In this document: positions 44,695-52,592 of the stretch, one piece after another | How the letters are laid out: every line of letters starts with the position of its first letter | Numbering within the stretch: position 1 is the first letter of the stretch | NCBI GenBank assembly: GCA_907163375.1 | Contig: CAJQUW010003196.1 | Location: 124,001-188,000, forward strand | Length of the DNA stretch: 64,000 nucleotides | Reading direction: 5' to 3' | From: Prostheceraeus crozeri | Lineage: Eukaryota > Platyhelminthes > Polycladida > Euryleptidae | Translations under genes and position numbers: made by a program | Notes under the pieces: model-generated | Told to the model about the DNA's origin: nothing | What the model saw: the letters and a program-made list of their open reading frames with translations, nothing else | Database searches by the model: none

Positions 44695-45990
44695 TTAAGT
44701 TTCATCATATAATGTTTTATCAAAAGATAATTTAAATTTTTTTTCACTAACTATTGATTCATCATCATCATCATAAATTGTTTCTTCATCATCATCATAA
44801 ATTGTTTCTTCATCATCATAAATTACACTTTTTGGTATAGGATGCCCTTCCATGATAGGATACCATTCTCTTATTGGAATATCTAATTCTAAATTACATC
44901 TTTTATCTGATAATAATATAATAGAGAAAAATATTGGTCTTTGATCTCTTTTGGAAAATTTAATAACACCACCATAATCTGAATCACTTTTAGTTTTTAT
45001 TAAAGATGATAAAATTTTTAATTGATTAGATGTAAATCCTAATTTAAATTTTGTAGACCCGACACATAGTTGTCTAACAGTATCTTCAACTATGCCATCA
45101 TTATTATTTTCAATTGTAAGAAAATGAAATTTAGATAAATTTTTATAATTACTAATATTTTTATAATCTTTTTTACCATTTACACCTTTTTCAGATGTTA
45201 CAGAATCATCATTATTATCATAAGATTCTTTAAGATCGGGCAAAGCCCTAGAACCTTCAGTTCGTTTATTATGAATATGATTATGGTCATTGTTAATAGT
45301 ATAAGGTGTAGTCCACATATAAATTTTCTCTTGTTCAGCTAAACCATTTATATAAGATTTTAATAAATTAATATTTAAGTTGGAATATAATCCTATGTAC
45401 GTATCATCATCATATCTTTGCGGCATTTCTAATGTTTCTTGTTTATAAATTGTGTCTCTATAATAAACTTGACATAATAATTCTTCATTATGTTTTTTAC
45501 TCTCTATGTGAATGTTATATTGATTTTGATCGTCAACAAATAATCTAATTTTTTCTTTCGAAAAAGATTTTAATTTTTTAACTAATTCTTTAATATTGAT
45601 ATAATTAATAATTTTAGTTTCTATCCAATCAGTATTACTAATTGGTAACACTGCTCTAATAAATCCATAAACATTATTATGACCTATTATAACCATATTT
45701 TCTTTATTTAATTCCACATAAGCTACATCATTATATTTACTAACAATATCCATAAATTTAATAAATGGATCCCCCGGAAATAAACAATAATTAGTTTCTA
45801 TAGAAAGTAAACCTTTAGTCTGTTCTCTAAATATTTCGGCTTGTAATAGAAATAAAATATTAACATCTATACATGGATTATTATTATTATTATTATCAAA
45901 ACATTTATTTTCAAATCCCGTTGATCTCGTCGAATAAGAAGAACAGGATGATGCGGGCGAATATAATTGTTTTAAATTTGGATTTTCCAT
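44695..45990 (-). CDS. Polinton protein, possible PCNA-like sliding clamp
   Basis: 431 residues, intact, starting after an AAAAATAAAAA leader. The N-terminus is low-complexity (poly-Asn at about 34-38). Residues 65-175 (FIKFMDIVSKYNDVAYVEL, VIIGHNNVYGFIRAVLP, NIKELVKKLKSFSKEKIRL) and 295-385 (KFKLGFTSNQLKILSSLI, GVIKFSKRDQRPIFFSI) look like the two halves of a PCNA-type clamp: hydrophobic strand, helix, then a C-terminal strand pattern. A clamp next to PolB would make sense as a processivity factor. The hairpin unit 45237-45264 encodes TEGSRALPD in the linker between the halves. The C-terminus is an acidic repeat (YDDDEET). The assignment is by eye and tentative. Confidence 0.45.
   Translation of the reverse strand: MENPNLKQLYSPASSCSSYSTRSTGFENKCFDNNNNNNPCIDVNILFLLQAEIFREQTKGLLSIETNYCLFPGDPFIKFMDIVSKYNDVAYVELNKENMVIIGHNNVYGFIRAVLPISNTDWIETKIINYINIKELVKKLKSFSKEKIRLFVDDQNQYNIHIESKKHNEELLCQVYYRDTIYKQETLEMPQRYDDDTYIGLYSNLNINLLKSYINGLAEQEKIYMWTTPYTINNDHNHIHNKRTEGSRALPDLKESYDNNDDSVTSEKGVNGKKDYKNISNYKNLSKFHFLTIENNNDGIVEDTVRQLCVGSTKFKLGFTSNQLKILSSLIKTKSDSDYGGVIKFSKRDQRPIFFSIILLSDKRCNLELDIPIREWYPIMEGHPIPKSVIYDDEETIYDDDEETIYDDDDESIVSEKKFKLSFDKTLYDET
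45237..45264 (-). repeat. Twin-hairpin unit in frame within clamp-like gene
   Basis: Plus strand CGGGCAAAGCCCTAGAACC then TTCAGTTCG. Encodes TEGSRALPD in the same phase as the PolB copies, in the loop between two predicted domains. Confidence 0.8.
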
Positions 45991-46063
45991 TTTTTATTTT
46001 TATTAGAAAAAATTTTATTTTTTATTTTCATTAGAAAAAATTTTATTTTTTTATTGTTAAAAA

Positions 46064-46951
46064 ATGATGTTACCAAATGTTGGTGGAGGTGCATATATCC
46101 CGAATAATCGTGAATTAGAAATAGAGATAGAAAATTATATCATGAAAACTGGAGACGTTTTATCTGGTCCATTGCATCTTTCTATTCTTCCACAACAAAA
46201 TACAGAGTTAACAAATAAACAATATGTTGATACACAAATCAATGATTTAAAGGAAAAATATATAAACGATGTTTTGGTTCCACTGATGAATGAATTAAAG
46301 TTGCTAAAACTTAATGACAAATCATTAAACGAAAAATTATTAAAACTTGATAAAAAGGATAGAGAGCTAGAAGCAGATATAGCAAAACTTTTTAAAAAGA
46401 TTTCTGAACAATCAAAAATTTTAATATTACTTTCTTTAAATTTAAAATCTGCAGTCATTAAAAATAAACATCAGACCAAAATGTTAGAAGAACAATTAGA
46501 AGATGAAATAGAAAAACTTCCTGAAAGAATTAAAAAAAATTTAAAGCAGTTACAAACTACATTCCAAAAAAGTGTTGATGAATTAAGTTCTAAAATTACT
46601 CAACAAATGAAAAAGATGAATAGAATAATAAATGAAGTAAACTCACTTAATGAAAAAGTTGATAAAATGAAAAATCTTAAAATCAATTTAGAAAATGAAT
46701 TAAAGAAAAATTTACAAGAAAACTCTAAAGAAAATAAAGAACAGTTAGATTCTGTTAAAAGACAATTAGATGTTCTTAAAATTAAGTTAAATGCTCTTAA
46801 AACGGCGTTGAAGATTAATCAGCAGAAAATGCAAGTTAATAGAAAAGAAATTAAAGTACATCACACGCTGCTTGACGCAATAGATAAAGTGCAACAGGCA
46901 ATTAATAAAGTTATCTCGAAGTTGTTGTCCATTCACAAACGTAAATCTTAG
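46064..46951 (+). CDS. Fibre-like coiled-coil protein
   Basis: 295 residues from ATG 46064 after the leader TTTTTTTATTGTTAAAAA. Residues 26-65 read MKTGDVLSGPLHLSILPQQ and TNKQYVDTQINDLKEKY. This is the pattern of the repeat found in phage and virus tail fibres (M.GD..G.I..... then ..KKYVD). The rest, residues 60-290, is an almost uninterrupted heptad-type coiled coil rich in Lys, Leu, Glu and Asn. A trimeric spike or fibre attached to the capsid, analogous to adenovirus fibre, is inferred. No distal receptor-binding head is visible, so it may be a shaft or an internal structural protein instead. It lies divergently from the clamp-like gene and upstream of other virion genes. Confidence 0.6.
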   Translation: MMLPNVGGGAYIPNNRELEIEIENYIMKTGDVLSGPLHLSILPQQNTELTNKQYVDTQINDLKEKYINDVLVPLMNELKLLKLNDKSLNEKLLKLDKKDRELEADIAKLFKKISEQSKILILLSLNLKSAVIKNKHQTKMLEEQLEDEIEKLPERIKKNLKQLQTTFQKSVDELSSKITQQMKKMNRIINEVNSLNEKVDKMKNLKINLENELKKNLQENSKENKEQLDSVKRQLDVLKIKLNALKTALKINQQKMQVNRKEIKVHHTLLDAIDKVQQAINKVISKLLSIHKRKS

Positions 46952-47016
46952 CGTAAATATTAACGTAAATATTAACGTAAATATTTTTTCCCAAAAGTCA
47001 AATTTAATCCTAAAAA

Positions 47017-47508
47017 ATGCCTATAATTTATAAACACAATCTTAAACAATTTGCTTCAAATCAAAAAATTGCTCATGAACCACGTATGAATCCGGTTTAC
47101 CATTATGATAATAGAGAAACAGTCGGAACACAAAAGTTCCTAGGCACCGCAGGTGCCGTCCAAAAAGAAGGGGATGGCATCTTTTCTGGTATTGGTAGTA
47201 TCGTTAACTTAATTAAAAATAATAAAGATTTGATTACATCTGCTGCAAAAGGAGCAGCTGCTATAGGTAGTACAGCTAGTGCAATATCAAATGCTGTTAA
47301 ATCACAAAACGAATTAAAACAACTAGAAGCTATTCGTAAACTTAGGAATGATTCTGAAGAACTAAAAAAATTAAAAAAACTTTCAGATGAAACAAAAAAC
47401 AAAATTGCTAACATTGCTGTAGAGGGTGATAGTAAACATAATGAAAAAACAATTGAAGAAATAAGAGGTAATGGCGTGAGCAGCGGAGCTGGTCTAGCAA
47501 AATTCTAA
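47017..47508 (+). CDS. Small virion protein, adenovirus pVI-like (tentative)
   Basis: 163 residues. Leader AATCCTAAAAA. After a basic N-terminus, residues 50-95 form a Gly/Ala/Ser-rich amphipathic or membrane-active stretch (GDGIFSGIGSIVNLI, SAAKGAAAIGSTASAIS), followed by a helical charged region. Placement immediately before the major capsid gene and this composition resemble the membrane-lytic minor proteins of adenoviruses and adintoviruses. A perfect hairpin GGCACC-GCA-GGTGCC (47143-47157) encodes GTAGAV within residues 43-48. Function is inferred from position and composition only. Confidence 0.5.
   Translation: MPIIYKHNLKQFASNQKIAHEPRMNPVYHYDNRETVGTQKFLGTAGAVQKEGDGIFSGIGSIVNLIKNNKDLITSAAKGAAAIGSTASAISNAVKSQNELKQLEAIRKLRNDSEELKKLKKLSDETKNKIANIAVEGDSKHNEKTIEEIRGNGVSSGAGLAKF
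47143..47157 (+). repeat. GGCACC-GCA-GGTGCC hairpin in coding sequence
   Basis: Perfect 6-bp stem with a 3-nt loop, GC-rich within AT-rich DNA, in frame in the pVI-like gene. It has the same form as the stems in the twin-hairpin units but not their second half. Confidence 0.6.
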
Positions 47509-47603
47509 AATTATATTTTAGTAAAAATTTTTTAGTAATTTTTTTAGTAAAAATTTTTTTCTATCTGTGAGAAAAACAAAAAGTCAAATTATTTTTTATA
47601 AAA

Positions 47604-48938
47604 ATGTCTTCGCTTATCGAAAATAAATTTAGATTAGACGATCCTCCGTTCGTCAGTTATAATCAAAAAAAGAATGACTATATAAGAATTGCTATGAATC
47701 CCGGATCTTCCAGTAGAGTAAATACTGGAGGAGATTTAATCTTTGAAGTTGATAATCAGCAGAGTTATTTATATTTACCTGATTCATTTTTACACTGTGA
47801 ATATTCTTTATATAGTGATGCTAATTTTACAACACGATTACCAGATACCGATAATATTACACTAGAGAATAATTTTTTCCCAAGTTTATTTACACAAATG
47901 CATTTAGATGTTGCAACTCAAAATATAGAAACAATAAGTGATTCCCCAGGTGTAATTGATACAATGCTTAGATTTATAACAATTGGTGAAAATAATAAAA
48001 AGCATGAAATCGAAGGTTGGTTTCCTGATACTAATGATGGTATAATTGTTGATGATTTAACTCACGCTGGAACAGATGCCGCAGGAATTGCGAAAGATGT
48101 AGAAAATATTGCAAAACATTTAAATAAAACAAACAATACTGCATATAAAGAAAGACGTGAATTTAACAAGAAAAGTAAGCAAACAGTAAATTGGTCATTG
48201 TCTCCATTATTCGGTTATTTAGATTATGTTAAAATATCATATCAATTAAAATTTAAATTAATAATTCATCGTACAGCAAATAATGAATTAATCTTTTTTG
48301 GTAAGACTGGAAAAAAAGCATATTTAAAAATTGATAGACTTGAATGGTGGATTAAACATATTACTCCTAGTTTAGAGATTGAAACAGCTATTGCAAAAAG
48401 ATTAAATACTAACAAACCAATTCCAGTTAATTTTCTAAAGCGTACTGCTAGTTCAGTAACTTTTTCCGAACAAAGATTTAACTGGCATTTTACTAGAACT
48501 GCGAATACTCCAAGATATTTATTACTAACATTTCAAAGAAATAATTCTCCAAGTTTTGATAAGAACAATAATATTTTTCATATTAATACAATTCGAAGTT
48601 TACAAGTTTCATTAAATCAAACTCGATATCCAATTGATCCATTAAGATTCGATGATACCAATAATCAATTTATGGAAGGATATGATTCTTATCGAAATCT
48701 TTGTATAGAATTTGGAGTTGAACCACAATTAACTCCTGGAGATTGGAGACATTTATATCCAATTTTCTGCTTCGATTTAAGTGCACAATCAGAAGATATT
48801 ATTAAAAATGGTTGTGATGTAACAATTAATATTGAAAAAAAAGATTCCACAACTTCATTGATGGCTTATGGTTTATTGCTAGAAGATACAAAATATTCTA
48901 TTGAAGTTCTTAATGGAAAGATGGCCAGGATAGGTTAG
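47604..48938 (+). CDS. Major capsid protein (double jelly-roll, hexon-like)
   Basis: 444 residues, intact, from ATG 47604 (leader TTATTTTTTATAAAA). The N-terminus contains FRLDDPPFVSYNQKKNDYI, then GSSSRVNTGGDLIFEVDNQ and YLPDSFLHCEYSL. The middle part has VNWSLSPLFGYLDYVKISYQ, and later LEWWIKHITPSLEIE and RYLLLTFQRN. The C-terminal jelly roll holds SLQVSLNQTRYPIDPLRFD, PIFCFDLSAQSEDI and NIEKKDSTTSLMAYGLLLED. These blocks and the length match Polinton/adintovirus major capsid proteins, which assemble as trimers into the icosahedral shell. No breaks seen. It is followed directly by a stem-loop at 48939-48968. Confidence 0.9.
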   Translation: MSSLIENKFRLDDPPFVSYNQKKNDYIRIAMNPGSSSRVNTGGDLIFEVDNQQSYLYLPDSFLHCEYSLYSDANFTTRLPDTDNITLENNFFPSLFTQMHLDVATQNIETISDSPGVIDTMLRFITIGENNKKHEIEGWFPDTNDGIIVDDLTHAGTDAAGIAKDVENIAKHLNKTNNTAYKERREFNKKSKQTVNWSLSPLFGYLDYVKISYQLKFKLIIHRTANNELIFFGKTGKKAYLKIDRLEWWIKHITPSLEIETAIAKRLNTNKPIPVNFLKRTASSVTFSEQRFNWHFTRTANTPRYLLLTFQRNNSPSFDKNNNIFHINTIRSLQVSLNQTRYPIDPLRFDDTNNQFMEGYDSYRNLCIEFGVEPQLTPGDWRHLYPIFCFDLSAQSEDIIKNGCDVTINIEKKDSTTSLMAYGLLLEDTKYSIEVLNGKMARIG

Positions 48939-48968
48939 TAACCTGAGGACCTTTGGTCCAATCGGTTA
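48939..48968 (+). terminator. Nested hairpin directly after the capsid gene
   Basis: TAACC-TGA-GGACC-TTT-GGTCC-AATC-GGTTA: inner stem 48947-48959, outer stem TAACC/GGTTA. It begins one base after the TAG stop. A very similar hairpin (GAACC-TTT-GGTTC) follows the next gene at 49685-49697. A transcript 3'-end or stability element is inferred. Confidence 0.5.
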
Positions 48969-49149
48969 AAGCCCAAGACTTCGTCGTTTAATTAATTTAA
49001 TTTTTTTGATAACTTGAAATTTTGATAACTAGAATAGATTAAAATTTTTTTAGTAACTTAAAATTTTTTCATAACTAGAATAGATTAAAAATTCTTAACT
49101 TAAAATTCTTAACTTAAAATTTTCGTAACTTAAACTTTTTTTATTAAAA

Positions 49150-49263
49150 ATGTCGCAAGCGAAAAGTAATATTAATAATAAAACTGTTGAATTAAAATTA
49201 CGTAATATTGTTGACAAAAATACCCCTAAAACTATTACGATTAATAAAAAAAGTATTACATAA
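49150..49263 (+). CDS. Short Polinton ORF (37 aa), unknown
   Basis: ATG 49150 follows the leader TTTTTTATTAAAA, the same motif as the capsid and ATPase genes, which is the main reason to believe it. It encodes 37 residues, Lys/Asn-rich, without recognisable domain (MSQAKSNINNKTVELK). It ends 9 bp before the next ATG at 49272, so it may be the first cistron of a pair or the displaced N-terminus of the next gene in another frame. Confidence 0.4.
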   Translation: MSQAKSNINNKTVELKLRNIVDKNTPKTITINKKSIT

Positions 49264-49271
49264 GTAAACCA

Positions 49272-49676
49272 ATGATAGAGAATATTCAATTACAAGAAGA
49301 AAAGAATGGCGGAATTCTCCCATTAATTCCACTAATAATAGGATGCATAGCTGCAGCAGGAAGTGTTGCAGGTGGGACAGCTGGTATTGTCCAAGCAGTA
49401 AATAAAAATAAATCAGAGAAGGCAGCATTAGAAGAACAAAAACGTCATAACAAAGAGTTAGAGAAAGTTGCTAGGGGTGAAGGGACATCGGAGATGTCTT
49501 CCAGGGCTTTACCCGAAGGAAAAGGAGTAGTAGATAATTTTATTAGTAAATTAAAATTAGTTGATGAAGGAAAACGAGTTCTTAAAAATATTGTCCACAA
49601 TGTTGATGATTTAATTGAAATTAAAGAAACTAAAGATGGTTCTGGAATATATCTAAGTCCTAGTATGATAAGGTAA
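49272..49676 (+). CDS. Small hydrophobic virion protein, adenovirus pX-like
   Basis: 134 residues. Residues 12-42 contain GGILPLIPLIIGCIAAAGS and AGGTAGIVQAVN, a Gly-rich hydrophobic segment followed by a short basic helix. This is a frequent pattern in virion proteins of animal Polintons/adintoviruses, compared in the literature with adenovirus core/lytic peptides. The C-terminus ends GSGIYLSPSMIR, also family-like. The twin-hairpin unit 49484-49514 encodes GTSEMSSRALPEG in the middle of the protein. A hairpin (49685-49697) follows the stop. Confidence 0.6.
   Translation: MIENIQLQEEKNGGILPLIPLIIGCIAAAGSVAGGTAGIVQAVNKNKSEKAALEEQKRHNKELEKVARGEGTSEMSSRALPEGKGVVDNFISKLKLVDEGKRVLKNIVHNVDDLIEIKETKDGSGIYLSPSMIR
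49484..49514 (+). repeat. Twin-hairpin unit in frame within pX-like gene
   Basis: GACATC-GGA-GATGTC (49484-49498), TTCCA, then GGGC-TTTA-CCC (49504-49514). Encodes TSEMSSRALP, in the same phase as the PolB and clamp copies although on the opposite strand of the element. Confidence 0.85.
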
Positions 49677-49747
49677 TAACCTCAGAACCTTTGGTTCTTT
49701 TCGGTAAAACTTTTATTTTATCTTTTAAATTTTTTTTATCTTTTAAA

Positions 49748-51107
49748 ATGAATTCTACAAATTCCGAAAATTTAATTAAATTAAAAATTTCTAATCAGAT
49801 TTATTGAATTATCTATTAAACAAAAATAAAAACTCAAACTGTCAGCATATTGGAGGTGACATACAAAAAACATTAGAAAACTTTCCTGGATTTATTTGGA
49901 GTAAATATTCGAAAGAAAAACATCTTCCTGGTCATTCATATACTGGGCCAGGAACTCGATTAGATATAAGACTAGATGAGAATAATAATCCGAAACCAGG
50001 TGAAGAACCAATAAATAGAGTAGATGCCGCAGCTTACAGGCATGATTTAGCTTATCGAAATCATGATCTAAGTTCTCGTCATGCAGCTGATAAGAAGATG
50101 ATTCAAGAATTAGATAGTATTCAAAATCCTACATTTAGAGAAAAAATTGAAAGAATGTTTGTTAAGAAAGCTTTACAAGCTAAAATATTATTCGGTCAGG
50201 GTTTAAATGAAACTAATAACCCTGAGAGCAACGCTCGAACTAATAACTCTGAGAGCAACGCTCGAACTAATAACTCTGAAAGCAACGCTCGAACCTACGC
50301 GTCTGAAATTCATAAAGAATACAGAAGGCCTAAATATTTATTGAAAGTAAAAATATTTAATAAAGATGATATTTGGAGTGCTGATCTTATTCATATGCCG
50401 AATGAAAAAGATTATAAATACGCATTGACCGTTATAGATTTATATACACGATACGCTTGGGTAAAACCTTTAAAAAATAAAAGTGGTCTATCAGTTAAAT
50501 ATGCGTTTGAAGAAATCTTTAAAGAAAGTAATAGAAAGCCAAAAAATTGTTTGTTGATAAAGGATCGGAATTTTATAACCGAAACGTTCAGCCACTATTT
50601 GAAACAGACGAAAGTCATCGCCAAGGCTCAGTTTATTCAACTGAAAATGCAGGGAAGGCCGTAGTGATAGAAAGATTCAATCGGACGTTAAAAAATAAAT
50701 TATTCAAGAAATTTACTGAGCAAAGAAATCAGAAATGGTTGAAGATATTACCAGGAATTGTGGAAGAGTACAATAATAAAGTTCATTCTGGTATTGAAGA
50801 AACTCCAAAGAATGCTTCTGACGACCCTGATTTAGTACGAAAGAAAATATTCGAGAATAATTATTTGAATGAGAGTAATCCGAATTTGCAGAAACTTAAG
50901 CCGAAATTTAAAATTGGAGATAGAGTTAGAATATTTAAATATAAGAATAAATTTGAAAAAGGCTTTGTTGGCTATTGGACTAAAGAAATATTTGAAGTTT
51001 GCAAAATAAATCAAAGTTATCCGATTACTTATGAAATTAAAGATTTAGATAATGAGGATATCAGAGGCCGTTTTTATCAAAATGAATTACAGAAAACAGA
51101 GCTTTAA
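49748..51107 (+). pseudogene. Phospholipase A2-like domain joined to retrovirus-like integrase, frameshifted
   Basis: A start with the usual leader lies at 49748 (19 codons). A frameshift near 49800 leads into the frame 49804-50664. That frame holds a parvovirus VP1-type PLA2 domain, with calcium loop YTGPGTRLD and catalytic HDLAYRNHD, followed by ADKKMIQEL. After it come three 27-bp repeats encoding NNSESNART, then the integrase: SADLIHMPNEKDY (first Asp) and VIDLYTRYAWVKPL. A second frameshift at about 50541-50547 (A-run) moves to the frame ending at 51107, with VDKGSEFYN (second Asp), KAVVIERFNRTLK (Glu) and a C-terminal SH3-like part (FKIGDRVRIFKYK). PLA2 would act in membrane escape and the integrase in insertion. 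Whether one polyprotein or two merged genes is open. Confidence 0.85.
50211..50294 (+). repeat. Three tandem 27-bp hairpin repeats linking PLA2 and integrase
   Basis: The unit ACTAATAACYCTGAGAGC-AAC-GCTCGA contains the stem GAGC-AAC-GCTC (third copy slightly changed). Each encodes NNSESNART. It lies exactly at the boundary of the two domains. Confidence 0.75.
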
Positions 51108-51141
51108 CCTTTAGGTGGCGCTTTAGCTAGCTTCGCTTGAG

Positions 51142-51630
51142 TTATAGATTGTTTAACTCTAACATAATATCTAGAAATGGTACTCCTTCCTGTAATTTAA
51201 ATAAAACATAAAGACATAATTGTCCACAATAAGTAGTGCCTGGTGTTTGAATTTGAAACGTATTGTATGTTCCCGTTCCAAGTAATTCTTTTACTTCATT
51301 TGTAGGGGGCAAACCGTATGAATCAAAATAATAGTTCTCAGCCTCCGGGCGGTCAAAATAATAGTTCTGCTGATGATTTTTAACGCCTGCTGACCAATGT
51401 ACACCTTTTTCATCTGACGTATGAAGATTTGTTATGAAATTTACAGTTATTGATGGAACTTTGTTCCGGGAACTGAAGGTTCCTGTTGGCCTATTTTTTA
51501 GGAATTGTAATTCATCCCTCATCAATATGTGAAAATTCTTTATTCCTAATCGATTAGCAATCTTATTTAAATCGAAATTCGTTGTTGTCTGTGTTCCATA
51601 TAATTTCAAGAACTCATTTATGTTGCTCAT
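51142..51630 (-). CDS. Adenain-like cysteine protease (C5)
   Basis: 162 residues, intact, minus strand from ATG 51630 (leader TTTTTTATTATAAA). GVHWSAGV contains the catalytic His, YYFDSYG the Asp, and TTYCGQLCLYVLF the Gln and nucleophilic Cys, in the order of adenovirus maturation proteases (adenain), which cleave virion precursors. Length is near that of Polinton proteases. Two small in-frame oddities look like added palindromic/duplicated segments: YYFDRPEAENYYFD (a duplication around a GC-rich block, about 51325-51365) and TGTFSSRNKV, encoded by a GGAAC-CTTCA-GTTCC hairpin near 51466-51485. Confidence 0.85.
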   Translation of the reverse strand: MSNINEFLKLYGTQTTTNFDLNKIANRLGIKNFHILMRDELQFLKNRPTGTFSSRNKVPSITVNFITNLHTSDEKGVHWSAGVKNHQQNYYFDRPEAENYYFDSYGLPPTNEVKELLGTGTYNTFQIQTPGTTYCGQLCLYVLFKLQEGVPFLDIMLELNNL

Positions 51631-51659
51631 TTTATAATAAAAAAATTTCTTAAGGGACC

Positions 51660-51850
51660 CCTAGAAGTCAGAAGGGGGGGGGGTATTGATTTAAAACTGT
51701 TCTCTAATGATGTCTTTCCTTACTACTTAGTCAGAAGGGGGTATTGATTTAAAACATTTTTATAATGATGACTTTCCTTACTACTTAGTCAGAAGGGGGG
51801 GTATTGATTTAAAACTGGTCTCTAATGATGTCTTTCCTTACTACTTATTC
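51660..51850. repeat. Three tandem 62-bp repeats with G-runs
   Basis: The unit AGTCAGAAGGGGG(G)nTATTGATTTAAAACTG..CTAATGATGTCTTTCC occurs three times, the G-run varying in length (9, 5 and 7). It separates the protease from a decayed partial copy of its own 5' end. Confidence 0.8.
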
Positions 51851-51929
51851 AATTTTGAAATGATTTAATTTAATCTAATTTAAACGTTACAGTGTTGCAT
51901 TGTATTAGTAGAGTTGGTGTTTCGCTCAT

Positions 51930-52075
51930 CTTTTATCAATAGTAATTCATTACTCATCAATATGTGAAAATTCTTTATTCCCAATTGCTTAGCAATCTCA
52001 TTTAAATCGAAATTTAATGTGGTTTTGTTTGCTGTATATTTTTAGAATGTCTCTAATGTTTCTCATTTTTATAGA
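51930..52075 (-). pseudogene. Decayed partial duplicate of the protease 5' end
   Basis: 51955-52020 matches 51520-51585, with shared CATCAATATGTGAAAATTC, then TTAGCAATCT and ATTTAAATCGAAATT. A degenerate start region follows near 52065. It covers about the first 45 codons of the protease with indels. Probably left by a tandem duplication that also spread the 62-bp repeats. Confidence 0.6.
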
Positions 52076-52198
52076 AGATACAATGTTTCTATTATATTCC
52101 CGTAAATGAGAAATTAAAAACAACACATGGATATTTCAATTTGGTTACAACCACTTTGCATACATTCAATTTGGATACATTGAAATACATGTAAATTT

Positions 52199-52585
52199 GT
52201 CCACGCGAGGACAAGGTTTCATTGGATGAGAGAAAAATGACGTCATATAACAACATAATGAAAATGATTGAAAACAGGAAATAACATTGCATTTAAAACA
52301 GGAAATAACATTGCATTTAAAACCGACAGATACAAATTTTCTAAACAATGGGTTTTCTGTCCACGCGAGGACAAGGTTTCATTGGATGAAACACTCTATT
52401 GTATTTACATGTGCAAGAGGAAATAACATTGCATTTAAAACAGGAAATAACATTGCATTTAAAACCGACAGATACAAATTTTCTAAACAATGGGTTTTCT
52501 GTCCACGCGAGGACAAGGTTTCATTGGATGAGAGAAAAATGACGTCATATAACAACATAATGAAAATGATTGAAAACAGAAGGGT
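52199..52585. repeat. Tandem repeats with GTCCACGCGAGGAC and TGACGTCA palindromes
   Basis: GTCCACGCGAGGACAAGG occurs at about 52199, 52361 and 52502, each followed by TTTCATTGGATGA. Between them GGAAATAACATTGCATTTAAA is repeated two to four times. Two of the three units contain TGACGTCATA, a CRE-type palindrome. Non-coding; possibly a regulatory or packaging region. Confidence 0.75.
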
Positions 52586-52592
52586 TGAATAA

